From an uncultured Chthonomonas sp. (GTDB lineage: Bacteria > Armatimonadota > Chthonomonadetes > Chthonomonadales > CAJBBX01): 64,000 bases of DNA. The stretch lies in assembly GCA_903951425.1 (NCBI GenBank), contig CAJBBX010000066.1, positions 1 to 64,000 of the forward strand, given 5' to 3'. The notes under the pieces are model-generated. The model was not told the origin of the DNA, ran no database searches, and saw nothing but the letters and a program-made list of their open reading frames with translations. The translations under genes and the position numbers were made by a program. This document shows positions 26,173-35,840 of the stretch, one piece after another (the first letter of the stretch is position 1; each line of letters begins with the position of its first letter).

Positions 26173-27549
26173 ATGAAGCCGATCACCCTTGAAGATGCCT
26201 CACGCGCCATGTCCGCCACGCCGATAGGCCTCCATGGGCGGACATTCAGGAGTGTCTGTACCGATACCCGCGAGGGGACGCAGGAGGCGCTCTTCTTCGC
26301 CCTCCACGGCGACCGCAGCGATGGGCATTCGTTCGTGGCATCCGCCGAGATCGGCGGGGCCGCCGGCGCCGTGGTGGAACGTCAGGTGCTCGGCGTCCAG
26401 ATGCCGCAACTCCTGGTGGCCAACACCTATACGGCCCTTGGGCAACTGGCCGCCTTTTACCGGAGCCTCTTCACGCCCAAGGTAGTCGGCATCACGGGAA
26501 GCGTGGGAAAGACATCCGTCAAGAATATGCTCGGCACGATCCTCCAGCTCACCATGCCGACGGTGGTATCTCAACGGAACCACAACAACGAGATCGGCGT
26601 GCCCAAGACGCTCTTCGCCATCGAGGATCAGCACAAGGCCGCCGTTGTCGAGATGGGTATGCGGGGACTCGGACAGATCACCTACCTCGGGTCCATCGCA
26701 AAGCCGTGGGCCGGCGTCATCACCAACATCGGCGTGAGCCATATCGAGTTACTCGGTAGCCGCGACGCCATCGCCGAGGCCAAGGCAGAGCTCCTGCACG
26801 AGCTACCGCCCGACGGCGCGGCCGTGCTTCCCTTCGACGACGACTACTTTCCCGTGCTGTACCACCACGCTCCCAGCAGCACCATCACGTTCGGTGCGCG
26901 AAGCGGCGCCGACCTGCAGGTGACGGACATCCAGCTGGTCGACTCCGGCCACACGGAGTTCCGCATCAACGGACACCTGTTCCGAATGGCGAGCCCGGGC
27001 GCGCACCTGGCGATCAACGCCGCGGCGGCCTGCGCTGCAGCGACGCTCTTCGGGATCGGCCCCGACGTCTGCGCCGGGGCGCTGGCACACTACAAGCCCA
27101 GCGCCATGCGGATGGAAGTGAAGGAGCGCGCCGACGGCCTGACCGTGCTGAACGATACATACAACGCGGCTCCGGACTCGATGGCCTCGGGCCTGACGAC
27201 GCTGGTCTCCATGGCCAACGGCCGGCACGCCCGCGCCGTGGCGATCCTGGGCGACATGCGCGAGTTGGGCGCCCACTCGGCCAACGCCCACCGCCAGGTC
27301 GGCAAGCACCCGGCCATGCGCAAGGTGAGCCTCCTGATCACCGTGGGAGACAACGCCGCAACCATCGGCGAGGCCGCCGGCAAGACCGTGCAGCACCACA
27401 TCCACATGGACGATACCGCCGCTGCAGTGGAGGCCGTGGCCGCCCTGCTCCGACCCGACGATGTGGTCCTTGTGAAGGGTTCGCGCGCCCTTGAGCTTGA
27501 GAGGGTTGTGCAGGCGATCCTGGGCCAGGAGGCCGACGCAGGGGACTAA
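26173..27549 (+). CDS. murF: UDP-N-acetylmuramoyl-tripeptide--D-alanyl-D-alanine ligase
   Basis: MurF adds D-Ala-D-Ala to the UDP-MurNAc tripeptide in the cytoplasm. The 458-residue protein has the three Mur ligase domains: an N-terminal UDP-binding domain, a central ATPase with P-loop GSVGKTSVKN and the NHNNEIGVP motif, and a C-terminal domain with NDTYNAAPDSM and LGDMRELG. GAGGTG precedes the ATG. It is divergent from ddl, whose product it uses. A strong hairpin follows at 27571-27604. Confidence 0.96.
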   Translation: MKPITLEDASRAMSATPIGLHGRTFRSVCTDTREGTQEALFFALHGDRSDGHSFVASAEIGGAAGAVVERQVLGVQMPQLLVANTYTALGQLAAFYRSLFTPKVVGITGSVGKTSVKNMLGTILQLTMPTVVSQRNHNNEIGVPKTLFAIEDQHKAAVVEMGMRGLGQITYLGSIAKPWAGVITNIGVSHIELLGSRDAIAEAKAELLHELPPDGAAVLPFDDDYFPVLYHHAPSSTITFGARSGADLQVTDIQLVDSGHTEFRINGHLFRMASPGAHLAINAAAACAAATLFGIGPDVCAGALAHYKPSAMRMEVKERADGLTVLNDTYNAAPDSMASGLTTLVSMANGRHARAVAILGDMRELGAHSANAHRQVGKHPAMRKVSLLITVGDNAATIGEAAGKTVQHHIHMDDTAAAVEAVAALLRPDDVVLVKGSRALELERVVQAILGQEADAGD

Positions 27550-27570
27550 GCGCGTTGCGGCGGCAAGCGA

Positions 27571-27604
27571 GACGGCCCGGCCGGAGGAGTGCGGCCGGGC
27601 CGTC
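27571..27604. terminator. Hairpin between murF and the DUF4838 gene
   Basis: Perfect 13-base arms GACGGCCCGGCCG and CGGCCGGGCCGTC enclose the loop GAGGAGTG. It sits between convergent stops, six bases from the minus-strand stop. No U-tract follows. Confidence 0.85.
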
Positions 27605-27609
27605 CTGAG

Positions 27610-30600
27610 CTATGGGACGAAGACCTCGTACTCCCGCTCGAGGGTAATAGAGGCTCCCGGAGCCAGGTCGACCTCAGGCGAGAAGAGCTCCAGGTTCACG
27701 CGCCCCGACGGCGCCGAGCGGTTAAGCAGGCATCGGGCCACCTGCCCGGCCCCGAAGCGGCTCACCACCCTGGCACCGTCCGGCCAGACCAGGCTCCACG
27801 CGCCTGTGGGGAGGTTGGCGCCCTCCAGCCAGGTGTTGGTCTCGTCCGCGCCGCCGGAGAGCTGCGTCACGGACGCCGCCCCCGTGCTTGTCGCCGCCTC
27901 CACCCTGGCGCCGGCCATGATCGGCGTGGCGAACTGCGGGTGTACCCGTAGGCAGGCCTTGCGCACCGCGCCAGAGGCGTTGGTGAGCGTGGACCGCACC
28001 TTGAGCATGGGCCGCGCCGCGTCCACGGAGACTACCCGCGTCAGGCGCATTCCGTTGGAGAGCATCGCGGCCAGCGTTACCGAGGTCGCGCTCGCGTCCA
28101 GAACCTCGTACCGGTCGAGCCAGCCCGGCGACCTGTAGCCGGACTCGGAGTACTCATCCCAGCCCGAGTCCTCGGCCGTCAGTCCCCCACCGGACCGCGA
28201 CTGGTAGGCCAGTTCGCGGCCACTCGCGCCCTGCAGGCTCAGGATGCGGCCGCCAAGCTCCGGCGCCACAGCCACAGTAAGCCCGCCGCCCCTCAGTGTA
28301 CGGAGGGAGACCCGGGGGGCTGTGCGCGGCACTGTGGCAAGCCAGGCCTCCAGCGCCGCGTCGCCGCCACCCTCGCGGACGGCTGTGACACCCTCGGCGC
28401 GGGCAGTGGCGGCGAAGGCTTCGGCCAGCGCGGTCACGTCGGTGGCGCCCTGCTTCACCAGTGCGTCGCCCTCCTTCACCCAGAGCCCGGACTGGGCCAT
28501 GGCGATCTGAGCGTAGATCACCGGCAGGCGGGCGACCCTCACGCGGTGTAGCATCACCGCATCGCTACGCACCGCCGCCTCGGCCTCGTCGAACAGGCCC
28601 GATGCCGATGCCAGGAACGCAGGGGTCAGGTACTTCGACGGATGCGTGTAGATCTGCATATGGATGCCGTCCTGGGCGAGTACGGAGTCATGCATCAGGC
28701 CGAGGTACCGCATAACCTGCGGCGCCGCGGCGCCGTAGTAGGCCGAGCAGAACTCACGCGTCGCCTTGGCAGTGTCGTAGGACGGGTCCCAGAGCGTCTT
28801 GGCGAGGATGTAGTTCCGTAGCTCCTGCAGCTCGGAGCCCTTGGTGAAGTAGCAGGACTCCTCGTAGATGCCCGTGACGCCGTTCTTGATGAAGAACTCG
28901 ATATTGGGCCGAAGCACCCGCAGGTTCGGGAAGGGGCAGATCGAGTGCGCGTAGTTGATGACGTAATCCCAGATCCAGAGCCGCTTGCATATGCGGGCCC
29001 AGCCCTGGAGATCGGCCACGAACGACTTGTTGAACTCGTCGCGCCCCAGTGGGTGGAGGAAGCAGCACTCAATGCTGCAGAGGCAGATGATGACGTTGGG
29101 CCGTGGCTTGGTGATCGTCGGCGGCTTGCGGGTGTACTGGTAAGCAAGCGTCTCGATGGCCACGTCCGGGTGGTCCTTGCCAATGGCATCCGCCACCGCG
29201 TTCACGAACCGGAGCATGGGGCCGGCCTGGCTACCCTCCTCGCGGGCCACCGCCGAGCAGGCGTCGCACTCGCAGTAGTTGAAGGTGTCATTCTGCGAGA
29301 CGGAGAAGACCTTGGTGCCGGGGTTCTGGTCGATCCAACGGCGCACACCCTCGATGGCGATCTTCAGCACTTGCGGGTTAGTGAGGCAGAGTTGCGCGTA
29401 ACCTGACTGCCGCTTGCCACCCACCAGCGAGAAATACTCGGGATGCTCGGCGAAGTAGCTATCCGGCGAGCAGAGAGCCGCGAACGTGTGGGCCAGGCTG
29501 TGCACGCCGACATTGCCGCCCTGGAGAGGACTGATGGCATGGAAAGCCCCGTTCATCCGCACGCGCGAAGCGAACTGACCCCCCTTGGCCACGGGGTAGT
29601 CGCCCCCGCGGTACTCCAACGGCGGCAGGTATTGCTTATCTAACTTACCCACAGTGATCGTGCCACTAGTAGGCCAGGTCGAGCAGTCGGGCGTGAACCA
29701 ACGGCACCCGACGACCTCCTCCAGGAAGCTGTAGACGGCGTAGAGGGCGCCTCGCCGCCGTCCGCCGGCGAGGTAGGCCGATCTGCCGTCGGTCTTCAGG
29801 TGGATGCCCTCGGCCCCGAGGCCGTCAACCTTCAACGGGGCCGACTTGCAGCGCCCGACAAACAGGCCGGGGCGGTCGCCTCGCTTGCTCTCCAGTACGA
29901 TCGGGAGAGTCTCGCCGGTGACCAACTCCAGATGTGCGCGAAGCTCCCGAGCTGCGTAGGCCTCCTGTGGGCTCGCCTTGTCCGGAATGATGATGCAGTG
30001 CGTGGCCGAACGAACCGGCTCGCCGGCGAGGGTCAGCCTGGCGTGGCCCAGCGACCGCTGAACGGCTTCCAGTTTGGCGGCAGCCGCCGCCAGCGACGCC
30101 AGCGCGGCCGCGGCGCCGGCCGACGACTGCGACCTCAGGGGCGCCATGGCCGACGTTGCTGACGCCAGCCTCGCCTTGCGCTCAGCAACCGTCGACGGAC
30201 CGGCCGGGCCGTTGAGGATTGACTCCACGACCATCTGGAGGGATTTGGCGGCGCGCTCGTCATCCGTGGTACGGCTGAAACCGGCGACGGCGGCGCCGAT
30301 CCGCTCCGCATCCGTGAAGCCGTGCGTCGCTTCCGCGAAGCGAACCATGCCCTCGTGGTAGGTCGGACCGCCGCAGGCCACGATCTCCGACACGAAGCGG
30401 CGCCGTTCCGCGATGGTTCGGGTGGCTGCAGCGATGATCGTGGCCAGATCCGCCCGCGTCAGGCCCTGGGCGGCCTCCATCAGCTTCACGACCTCAAGCC
30501 TCTTGCCCCTGGTGATAAGCCAGCGGCCCAGCAGACGGACCTCGTCGGCCGAGGGCGAGGGCTTGGCGGCGATCTCCGCCATGGTCGCCGAAGCCGACGC

Positions 30601-31074
30601 AACCTTCACCACCTCGATGTCATCGATGCGGACGTCCGCCTGGGTGCAGTCCATAGCGGCGGCCGGGTGGACGTACATCGTGGCCGACGGAGAGACGAAG
30701 GTGATCTCGTACCGCGTCCACTCCTGCGAGGGCCTTACGGCGGCGGTGGTGACGAAGGCCCACTCATAGCTGTCCCACTCATAGCAGTAGGGCGCGTAGG
30801 CCGTGCCGCCGGTAACCGATCCCCTCGCCCAGAGCACGACGCGGTACCGCGCGAAGGGCTCCACGGAGATCCGGTCGCCCACTGCTGCCCAGTGCGTGGC
30901 GGCCGGCACCGCGAGGTGGGCGGACCGGGAGCCCGACCGCGCCGATCCGGGCTCACCGGTCTTTTCGAATCCCGGATCGGGGAAGACGTTCTGGGACTGG
31001 GCCGACGCCGCCACTCCAACCAAAGCAGCAACGCCAGCGAGCAGACGTCTCGACATGGAGACTACAGGAACCAT
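27610..31074 (-). CDS. Large secreted DUF4838/alpha-glucuronidase-like protein
   Basis: This is probably a glycosidase or polysaccharide-binding enzyme. The 1154-residue product starts at ATG 31074, seven bases after AAGGAGGG, and has a signal peptide ending near AASAQS. Residues about 25-170 look like a jelly-roll carbohydrate-binding domain (FPDPGFEKTG, VRIDDIEVV). A helical section to about 380 precedes a GH67/GH20 N-terminal-like domain (IIIPDKASPQEAYAARELR, SFLEEVVGCRWFTPD). The DUF4838 barrel follows with SVSQNDTFNYCECDAC and YEESCYFTKG. The last 250 residues are beta-rich. It is divergent from the acylphosphatase-GH5 operon. Catalytic residues are not assigned. Confidence 0.8.
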   Translation of the reverse strand: MVPVVSMSRRLLAGVAALVGVAASAQSQNVFPDPGFEKTGEPGSARSGSRSAHLAVPAATHWAAVGDRISVEPFARYRVVLWARGSVTGGTAYAPYCYEWDSYEWAFVTTAAVRPSQEWTRYEITFVSPSATMYVHPAAAMDCTQADVRIDDIEVVKVASASATMAEIAAKPSPSADEVRLLGRWLITRGKRLEVVKLMEAAQGLTRADLATIIAAATRTIAERRRFVSEIVACGGPTYHEGMVRFAEATHGFTDAERIGAAVAGFSRTTDDERAAKSLQMVVESILNGPAGPSTVAERKARLASATSAMAPLRSQSSAGAAAALASLAAAAAKLEAVQRSLGHARLTLAGEPVRSATHCIIIPDKASPQEAYAARELRAHLELVTGETLPIVLESKRGDRPGLFVGRCKSAPLKVDGLGAEGIHLKTDGRSAYLAGGRRRGALYAVYSFLEEVVGCRWFTPDCSTWPTSGTITVGKLDKQYLPPLEYRGGDYPVAKGGQFASRVRMNGAFHAISPLQGGNVGVHSLAHTFAALCSPDSYFAEHPEYFSLVGGKRQSGYAQLCLTNPQVLKIAIEGVRRWIDQNPGTKVFSVSQNDTFNYCECDACSAVAREEGSQAGPMLRFVNAVADAIGKDHPDVAIETLAYQYTRKPPTITKPRPNVIICLCSIECCFLHPLGRDEFNKSFVADLQGWARICKRLWIWDYVINYAHSICPFPNLRVLRPNIEFFIKNGVTGIYEESCYFTKGSELQELRNYILAKTLWDPSYDTAKATREFCSAYYGAAAPQVMRYLGLMHDSVLAQDGIHMQIYTHPSKYLTPAFLASASGLFDEAEAAVRSDAVMLHRVRVARLPVIYAQIAMAQSGLWVKEGDALVKQGATDVTALAEAFAATARAEGVTAVREGGGDAALEAWLATVPRTAPRVSLRTLRGGGLTVAVAPELGGRILSLQGASGRELAYQSRSGGGLTAEDSGWDEYSESGYRSPGWLDRYEVLDASATSVTLAAMLSNGMRLTRVVSVDAARPMLKVRSTLTNASGAVRKACLRVHPQFATPIMAGARVEAATSTGAASVTQLSGGADETNTWLEGANLPTGAWSLVWPDGARVVSRFGAGQVARCLLNRSAPSGRVNLELFSPEVDLAPGASITLEREYEVFVP

Positions 31075-31129
31075 GGCCACGCCCTCCTTGTTGCTTGGAT
31101 CATTCGACAGACGGACGCATAACGCCTGC

Positions 31130-31157
31130 TTGGCGCGTGCATGTCGTGCGGTACGAT
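31130..31157 (+). promoter_or_regulatory. Putative sigma-70 promoter of the acylphosphatase-GH5-propeller operon
   Basis: TTGGCG at 31130-31135 and TACGAT at 31152-31157 are separated by 16 bases, 53 bases before the acyP ATG. GGTACGAT matches the recurring -10 form seen elsewhere in the window. Confidence 0.4.
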
Positions 31158-31209
31158 TCCCCAACGCTTGGAGCGGCAGACCACGACCCGCCGGCGTCGG
31201 AGGCCCCGG

Positions 31210-31500
31210 ATGAAGGAGCGGATCACAATGCGCGTGTCGGGACGGGTCCAGGGCGTCTACTTCCGCGCGGAGACGCGGAGCGTCGCCTCGCGGTACGGGC
31301 TATCGGGTACCGTTCGCAACATGCCGGACGGCTCGGTGGAGATCGTGGCAGAAGGCGAACATGACGCACTAGCGCGGCTTGCCGCATGGGCCAGGATCGG
31401 CCCGCCCGCGGCGGCGGTGACCGGGCACACGGTTCAGTTCGGCAAGGCCGACTGCGGGTTCGCGGGCTTCACGATTGCGCGGGACGGCTCCCATGGTTAG
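31210..31500 (+). CDS. acyP: Acylphosphatase
   Basis: Acylphosphatase hydrolyses carboxyl-phosphate bonds. The 96-residue protein carries the family signature RVSGRVQGVYFRAETR, whose Arg binds phosphate, and the catalytic Asn is likely in GTVRNMPDGSVEI. GGAGG lies six bases before ATG 31210; the longer in-frame extension upstream is Arg-rich and implausible. Its last eight bases overlap the start of the GH5-like gene, so translation is coupled. No functional link to glycan metabolism is established. Confidence 0.93.
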   Translation: MKERITMRVSGRVQGVYFRAETRSVASRYGLSGTVRNMPDGSVEIVAEGEHDALARLAAWARIGPPAAAVTGHTVQFGKADCGFAGFTIARDGSHG

Positions 31501-34500
31501 GCGCCCATGCGTACTCGCATGGGCGGCGCTGCTCTGCGCGGGCGCCGCCATGCCTGCCGCCGCCCAACTCGGCTACACCGTCAGCCGCGACGGGGCGATC
31601 ACACACATCAGACTGGGCAATCGGAAGGTCATCAGCGAGGCCATCGTGGTGGCCGTGAGACCGGGCTGGTCCGATGACCTCTTCCGTCAGGGCGCCGACG
31701 GCGAGATAGGCAAGCCTGCTGCGGCGACTCCCCTCCGCATCCAGTCGACGCTCGGAGCGGGCGACGGGCGGGCCACGGTGTCCCAGGTCATCACCCTCAC
31801 ACCGACCGGGTTCCGGATCGCCTACACCGTAACGCCGCTGCGTGACGTTGACGTGGAGACGCTGATGCTCCGGCTGAACCTACCCGCTGTGGACCATGCG
31901 GGCGTGACGCGGTATGCCCTGGTCGATGCCGGTTCCGACCTCGGCGTCCTCCCCGCCGATCCCACGGGCGAGCAGCACGTGATCCTGGGCTCGCGCCCGG
32001 TGGAGCAGATCTACCTCGAGACAGGCGGCGAGACTGGCCTCCGCATGCGGCTCACGGGCCTGCAGGCGCAGTTGCAGGACAACCGACGATGGAAGGACCC
32101 GACCTTCTCGTTCCTCTTGACCGCCCGTGGAGGCAGGCTTCGTGCGGGAGAGGCCATCCGCTTCGCATGGAGTGTGGAGGAAGCCCCGTCCGCGACCCTG
32201 AAGGCCGAGATGGCGGTGGCCGGCGGTCGCTCGTTCGCCGACCTACCCATGCGCGACGGGCGCCCACTGGCGCTCCAGGCCGTCACGGCCTCTCGGACCC
32301 GTTGCCGCGCCTATGAGACCATCGGGCTCGACTGCCGCGTTGCGGCCACCTACAGCAATCCGTTCGACCCCACCGACGTCGCGGTCGACTGCTGGGTGGT
32401 CGGTCCCCATGGCCGGCGTCTCACCGTGCCCGGCTTCTACTCCGTGCCGGCGAGGCTGACCAGCCGCGGCGCCTCGGAGCGCGTGACGCCTGCCGGCGCG
32501 CCGTCGTTCCGTGTTCGCTTTTCGCCTCCCGAGCCGGGCCGATACACGCTGACGGTCGTCGTCCGCGACGGCTCCGCCGTGGTGCGCGGGAAGCCGATCA
32601 CGGTTATAGCAGGACCGGCGGCGTCCAGCGGACATGTCCGAGTTGCCGGCAAGCGCCACTTCCGCACCGACGACGGCCGCTCCTTCGTGCCGATCGGCGA
32701 AAACATGTGCTGGGCCAATGCCAACAACCCCGTGGCAACCTACCGCGCATGGCTCAAGGGGCTCGGCGCCGCCGGAGGAAACTGGGTGCGCCTGTGGCTC
32801 TCGAACAACGAGAAGGGCACGGAATGGATGCCCGCGCCCACGGCCAAAGAAGGCACCGGCTCCTACTGTGGGCTCGGCCGGTACTCCATGGACAACGCCT
32901 GGCGACTGGATCAGGTAGTCTCCATAGCCGAGGCGGCAGGTGTTAGGCTCATGTTCTGCCTCGGCACCTACGGCGAGTTCACCGACGGCGGCTACTTCGG
33001 CGAGGGCAGTTGGATCAGTAACCCGTACAACGCCCGCAACGGCGGCCCGTGCGCCAAGCCTGAGGACTTTTGGACCAACGCCGACGCCCGCAGGCTCTAC
33101 AAGCAGCGGCTCAGGTACCTGGTGGCTCGGTACAGCCACAGCACGGCGCTCTTCGCCTGGGAGTTCTGGAACGAGGTGCCGCCCACGCCCGCGCAATCAA
33201 AGTGGGTGGACGAGATGGCCCGGCACCTGAAACTGATCGACCCGAACCGCCACATGGTGAGTACAACCTATGGCGACGCCGTCACATGGCGCTCGCCGGC
33301 CATCGACTTCACCATGAAGCATATGTACGGGCAGGCGGGCAACACGCCTGACTTCACACCAGGCATCCAGCGCGACGCCCAGGAGGCAGACCTCCACGGC
33401 AAGCCCTACCTGCTCGCGGAATTCGGCATCGACTGGCAGACCGCCGACAGCCGCTGGGACCCGTCCGGTACCGGCGTCAGCATGCATAACGGGGCCTGGG
33501 CCGCCCTCATGTCCGGCGCGGCGGGTACCGCCATGCTCTGGTACTGGGACGGCTACGTCCACCCGAAGAACCTGTACCACATCCTGACGCCCGTGCGCCG
33601 CTTCGCCGACCGGATCGACTGGCTGAGGGCGGGGCTGGAGCCGGTGCGCAACGTTGGTGTCCGGCAGGAGAGCCCCAGTCAGGAGCGCTTCTCGGACCTC
33701 GTGCTGCCGGGTGCCGTCGAGTGGGGCATGCCGCCCAGCACCGTATACGAGGTAGGCCGCGATGGGTCGATCTCCGGCGGACCCATGGGCATGGCCATCG
33801 GAAGCCCACAGCGCGGCAAGCCGTCCGAGCTACCGACCAGACTGACCTGGAAGGTCGACATGCCAGCAGATGGGACCATCACGCTGATGCTGGGCCAGGT
33901 CTGCACGGCGGCCAACATGGTGATCTCGCTGGACGGCAAGCCGATCGTCACCCGCGAACTGCAGGCGGGCCCGGATGGCGCAGGTCCCTGGAAGCGCTCG
34001 AAGCTACTGGAGCAGTACAACTGCTACGTCGTGGACTACGACGAGCCCATCGCTATCCAGGCGCCGGCCGGCAAGCATGTGATCACTGCGGCCAACACCG
34101 CAGGCGACTGGTACCAAATCCGCTCCGTTACCATTCCGGCCTACCGGAGTAGCCGCTACCCGGACGTGAACGCCCTGGCGCTGGCCGGGCCGCGAACGCT
34201 CGTTGCGTGGGTACACAACCGACAGAGCAGCTGGCGCACCGACTACGACGGCAAGCGCCCGGAGACGCTCGACGGCGTCGTCGTCACCGTGCCCGCCGCC
34301 GACGCCGCGTGGCGTGTGGAGTGGATCGACACCTGGACCGGTAAGGCCCTCACGACGGCTCGCACGCACGCGGCCGGCGGCAAGCTGGAACTCCGGTGCC
34401 CGCCGTTGCACCGCGACGTTGCCGCGCTCTGTACCCGTTTGGGTAACGCCGGCACGACCGGCAAGACCCTCACGCCTCGCCGAAGAAAGGCTGACCGATG

Positions 34501-34501
34501 A
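31493..34501 (+). CDS. Secreted GH5-like glycoside hydrolase with DUF5060-like N-terminal domain
   Basis: This is probably a beta-mannanase- or cellulase-like clan A enzyme. The 1002-residue product starts at ATG 31493, overlapping acyP by eight bases, with a signal peptide ending at PAAAQ. Residues about 265-380 (YETIGLDCRV, GPHGRRLTVPGFY) resemble the DUF5060 beta-domain. A TIM barrel spans about residues 390-720 with GENMCWANANNP, the putative acid/base in FAWEFWNEV and the putative nucleophile in LLAEFGID. A beta-sandwich C-terminal region follows. The next gene overlaps as ATGA. The substrate is not assigned. Confidence 0.85.
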   Translation: MVRRPCVLAWAALLCAGAAMPAAAQLGYTVSRDGAITHIRLGNRKVISEAIVVAVRPGWSDDLFRQGADGEIGKPAAATPLRIQSTLGAGDGRATVSQVITLTPTGFRIAYTVTPLRDVDVETLMLRLNLPAVDHAGVTRYALVDAGSDLGVLPADPTGEQHVILGSRPVEQIYLETGGETGLRMRLTGLQAQLQDNRRWKDPTFSFLLTARGGRLRAGEAIRFAWSVEEAPSATLKAEMAVAGGRSFADLPMRDGRPLALQAVTASRTRCRAYETIGLDCRVAATYSNPFDPTDVAVDCWVVGPHGRRLTVPGFYSVPARLTSRGASERVTPAGAPSFRVRFSPPEPGRYTLTVVVRDGSAVVRGKPITVIAGPAASSGHVRVAGKRHFRTDDGRSFVPIGENMCWANANNPVATYRAWLKGLGAAGGNWVRLWLSNNEKGTEWMPAPTAKEGTGSYCGLGRYSMDNAWRLDQVVSIAEAAGVRLMFCLGTYGEFTDGGYFGEGSWISNPYNARNGGPCAKPEDFWTNADARRLYKQRLRYLVARYSHSTALFAWEFWNEVPPTPAQSKWVDEMARHLKLIDPNRHMVSTTYGDAVTWRSPAIDFTMKHMYGQAGNTPDFTPGIQRDAQEADLHGKPYLLAEFGIDWQTADSRWDPSGTGVSMHNGAWAALMSGAAGTAMLWYWDGYVHPKNLYHILTPVRRFADRIDWLRAGLEPVRNVGVRQESPSQERFSDLVLPGAVEWGMPPSTVYEVGRDGSISGGPMGMAIGSPQRGKPSELPTRLTWKVDMPADGTITLMLGQVCTAANMVISLDGKPIVTRELQAGPDGAGPWKRSKLLEQYNCYVVDYDEPIAIQAPAGKHVITAANTAGDWYQIRSVTIPAYRSSRYPDVNALALAGPRTLVAWVHNRQSSWRTDYDGKRPETLDGVVVTVPAADAAWRVEWIDTWTGKALTTARTHAAGGKLELRCPPLHRDVAALCTRLGNAGTTGKTLTPRRRKADR

Positions 34502-35763
34502 CCCGCTCCGTCCGAGCCGCCGCAATCTCAGCCGTCCTGATCCTCCTGGCTGCCGCAGGCCGTGCCGACTGGCCCCGCTGGCGCGGCGCCAACGCCGACG
34601 GACGCGCCCCGGCCGACGCCATCGCACCCAAGGCGCTGGCTGCAGCTCCCACCATTGCGTGGCAGGTTCCTATTGGAGTGGGCATCGCCAGCCCCATCGT
34701 GGCGGGCGGGCGGGTCTACGCCATGGACGCCGTTGGCGACAAGGAGACGATCCACGCCCTGAACGCCGCCACGGGCCAGGAGATCTGGCGCGCCGAAGTG
34801 GGGCCTGTCTACACTGACTTTCAGTCGAAGCCCGGTCCGCGCTGCACGCCCATCGCCGACGGCGACAGGGTTTACGCGCAGTCCTGCGTGGGCGAGCTTC
34901 TCTGCCTGAACGCCAGGGACGGCAAGATCGTCTGGCGATGCAGCTATCAGAAGGACCTCGGGGCTGCCGCCCCAGCAGAGTCTGGAGACAACCTGGGCGC
35001 GGCGCGGCATGGGTTCAGCTGCTCGCCCGTGATCGACGGCAACCGAATCGTGGCCAACGTGGGCGCCCCGGGCGCGGGCGTGGTCTGCTGGAACAAGCTG
35101 ACTGGAGCCGTGATCTGGAAGTCGCAGGATGACCCGCCCGGCCACGTGGGCCCGATCACAGGCACTATCGGCGGTGTGCGGCAGGTGATCGTTTACTCGG
35201 CCATCGCGCTCATGGGTCTCGACGTGCAGACCGGCGCGCTACTATGGCGGATGCCACTGAAGTCGCGGTACGGGCGTCACGCCACCACGCCGATCCTGTG
35301 CGGCGACACGGTGGTGGTGGGCTCCATCACATTCGGCCTGACCGGGGTCCGCGTGACGAAGGACGGCCCCCAGTTCAAGGCCGAGCGCACATGGACCCAC
35401 AGCGATCTGGGCGTGAGCTTCGCGAGTCCGGTGGCTCTCGGAAAGCTGGTCTACGGGCTCGGACCGGGAAACCGGCTCTTCTGCGTCGATGCCGCCACCG
35501 GAGCCAAGGTCTTCGTGAAGGACGGCTTCTTCTCAGGGCTGGTGAGCACCGAGTTTTGCGCCATGATCGCCTGGCCCGGCCTGATCCTTGGGCTCTGCGA
35601 CGGCGGCAACCTCGTGACGATCGCACTGACGCCCACCGACGCCAGAATCACCTCTAAGGCCCCGGCGTGCGGGGCCAACTGGTGCCACCCGGCCATCTTC
35701 GGCGGCCGTGTGCTGGTGCAGGACGGTCAGAAGCTCACCTGCCTGGAGATCGCCAGGAAGTAG
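34498..35763 (+). CDS. Secreted PQQ-like beta-propeller protein
   Basis: The protein carries repeated blades with the sequence pattern AxxGxxxW (AATGQEIWR, ARDGKIVWR, KLTGAVIWK, VQTGALLWR), as in BamB and quinoprotein-like propellers. The 421 residues begin with a signal peptide (MTRSVRAAAISAVLILL). The tryptophan-rich DWPRWRGANADG after it is typical of such proteins in planctomycete-like genomes. No PQQ-ligand set or cytochrome motif is visible, so it is more likely a scaffold or binding protein. It overlaps the GH5-like gene by four bases. Confidence 0.88.
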   Translation: MTRSVRAAAISAVLILLAAAGRADWPRWRGANADGRAPADAIAPKALAAAPTIAWQVPIGVGIASPIVAGGRVYAMDAVGDKETIHALNAATGQEIWRAEVGPVYTDFQSKPGPRCTPIADGDRVYAQSCVGELLCLNARDGKIVWRCSYQKDLGAAAPAESGDNLGAARHGFSCSPVIDGNRIVANVGAPGAGVVCWNKLTGAVIWKSQDDPPGHVGPITGTIGGVRQVIVYSAIALMGLDVQTGALLWRMPLKSRYGRHATTPILCGDTVVVGSITFGLTGVRVTKDGPQFKAERTWTHSDLGVSFASPVALGKLVYGLGPGNRLFCVDAATGAKVFVKDGFFSGLVSTEFCAMIAWPGLILGLCDGGNLVTIALTPTDARITSKAPACGANWCHPAIFGGRVLVQDGQKLTCLEIARK

Positions 35764-35773
35764 GAGAAGCAGA

Positions 35774-35806
35774 GGCGCCCGGCCTCCAGTTGGGGGACCG
35801 GGCGCC
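35774..35806. terminator. Hairpin between the propeller and Gfo/Idh/MocA genes
   Basis: Nine-base arms GGCGCCCGG and CCGGGCGCC are extended inward by CCTCC/GGGGG pairing across a bulged A. It lies between convergent stops without a U-tract. Confidence 0.75.
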
Positions 35807-35840
35807 CTGTGCGTCAGGCAACGGCTCGCGTGCGGAGTGG

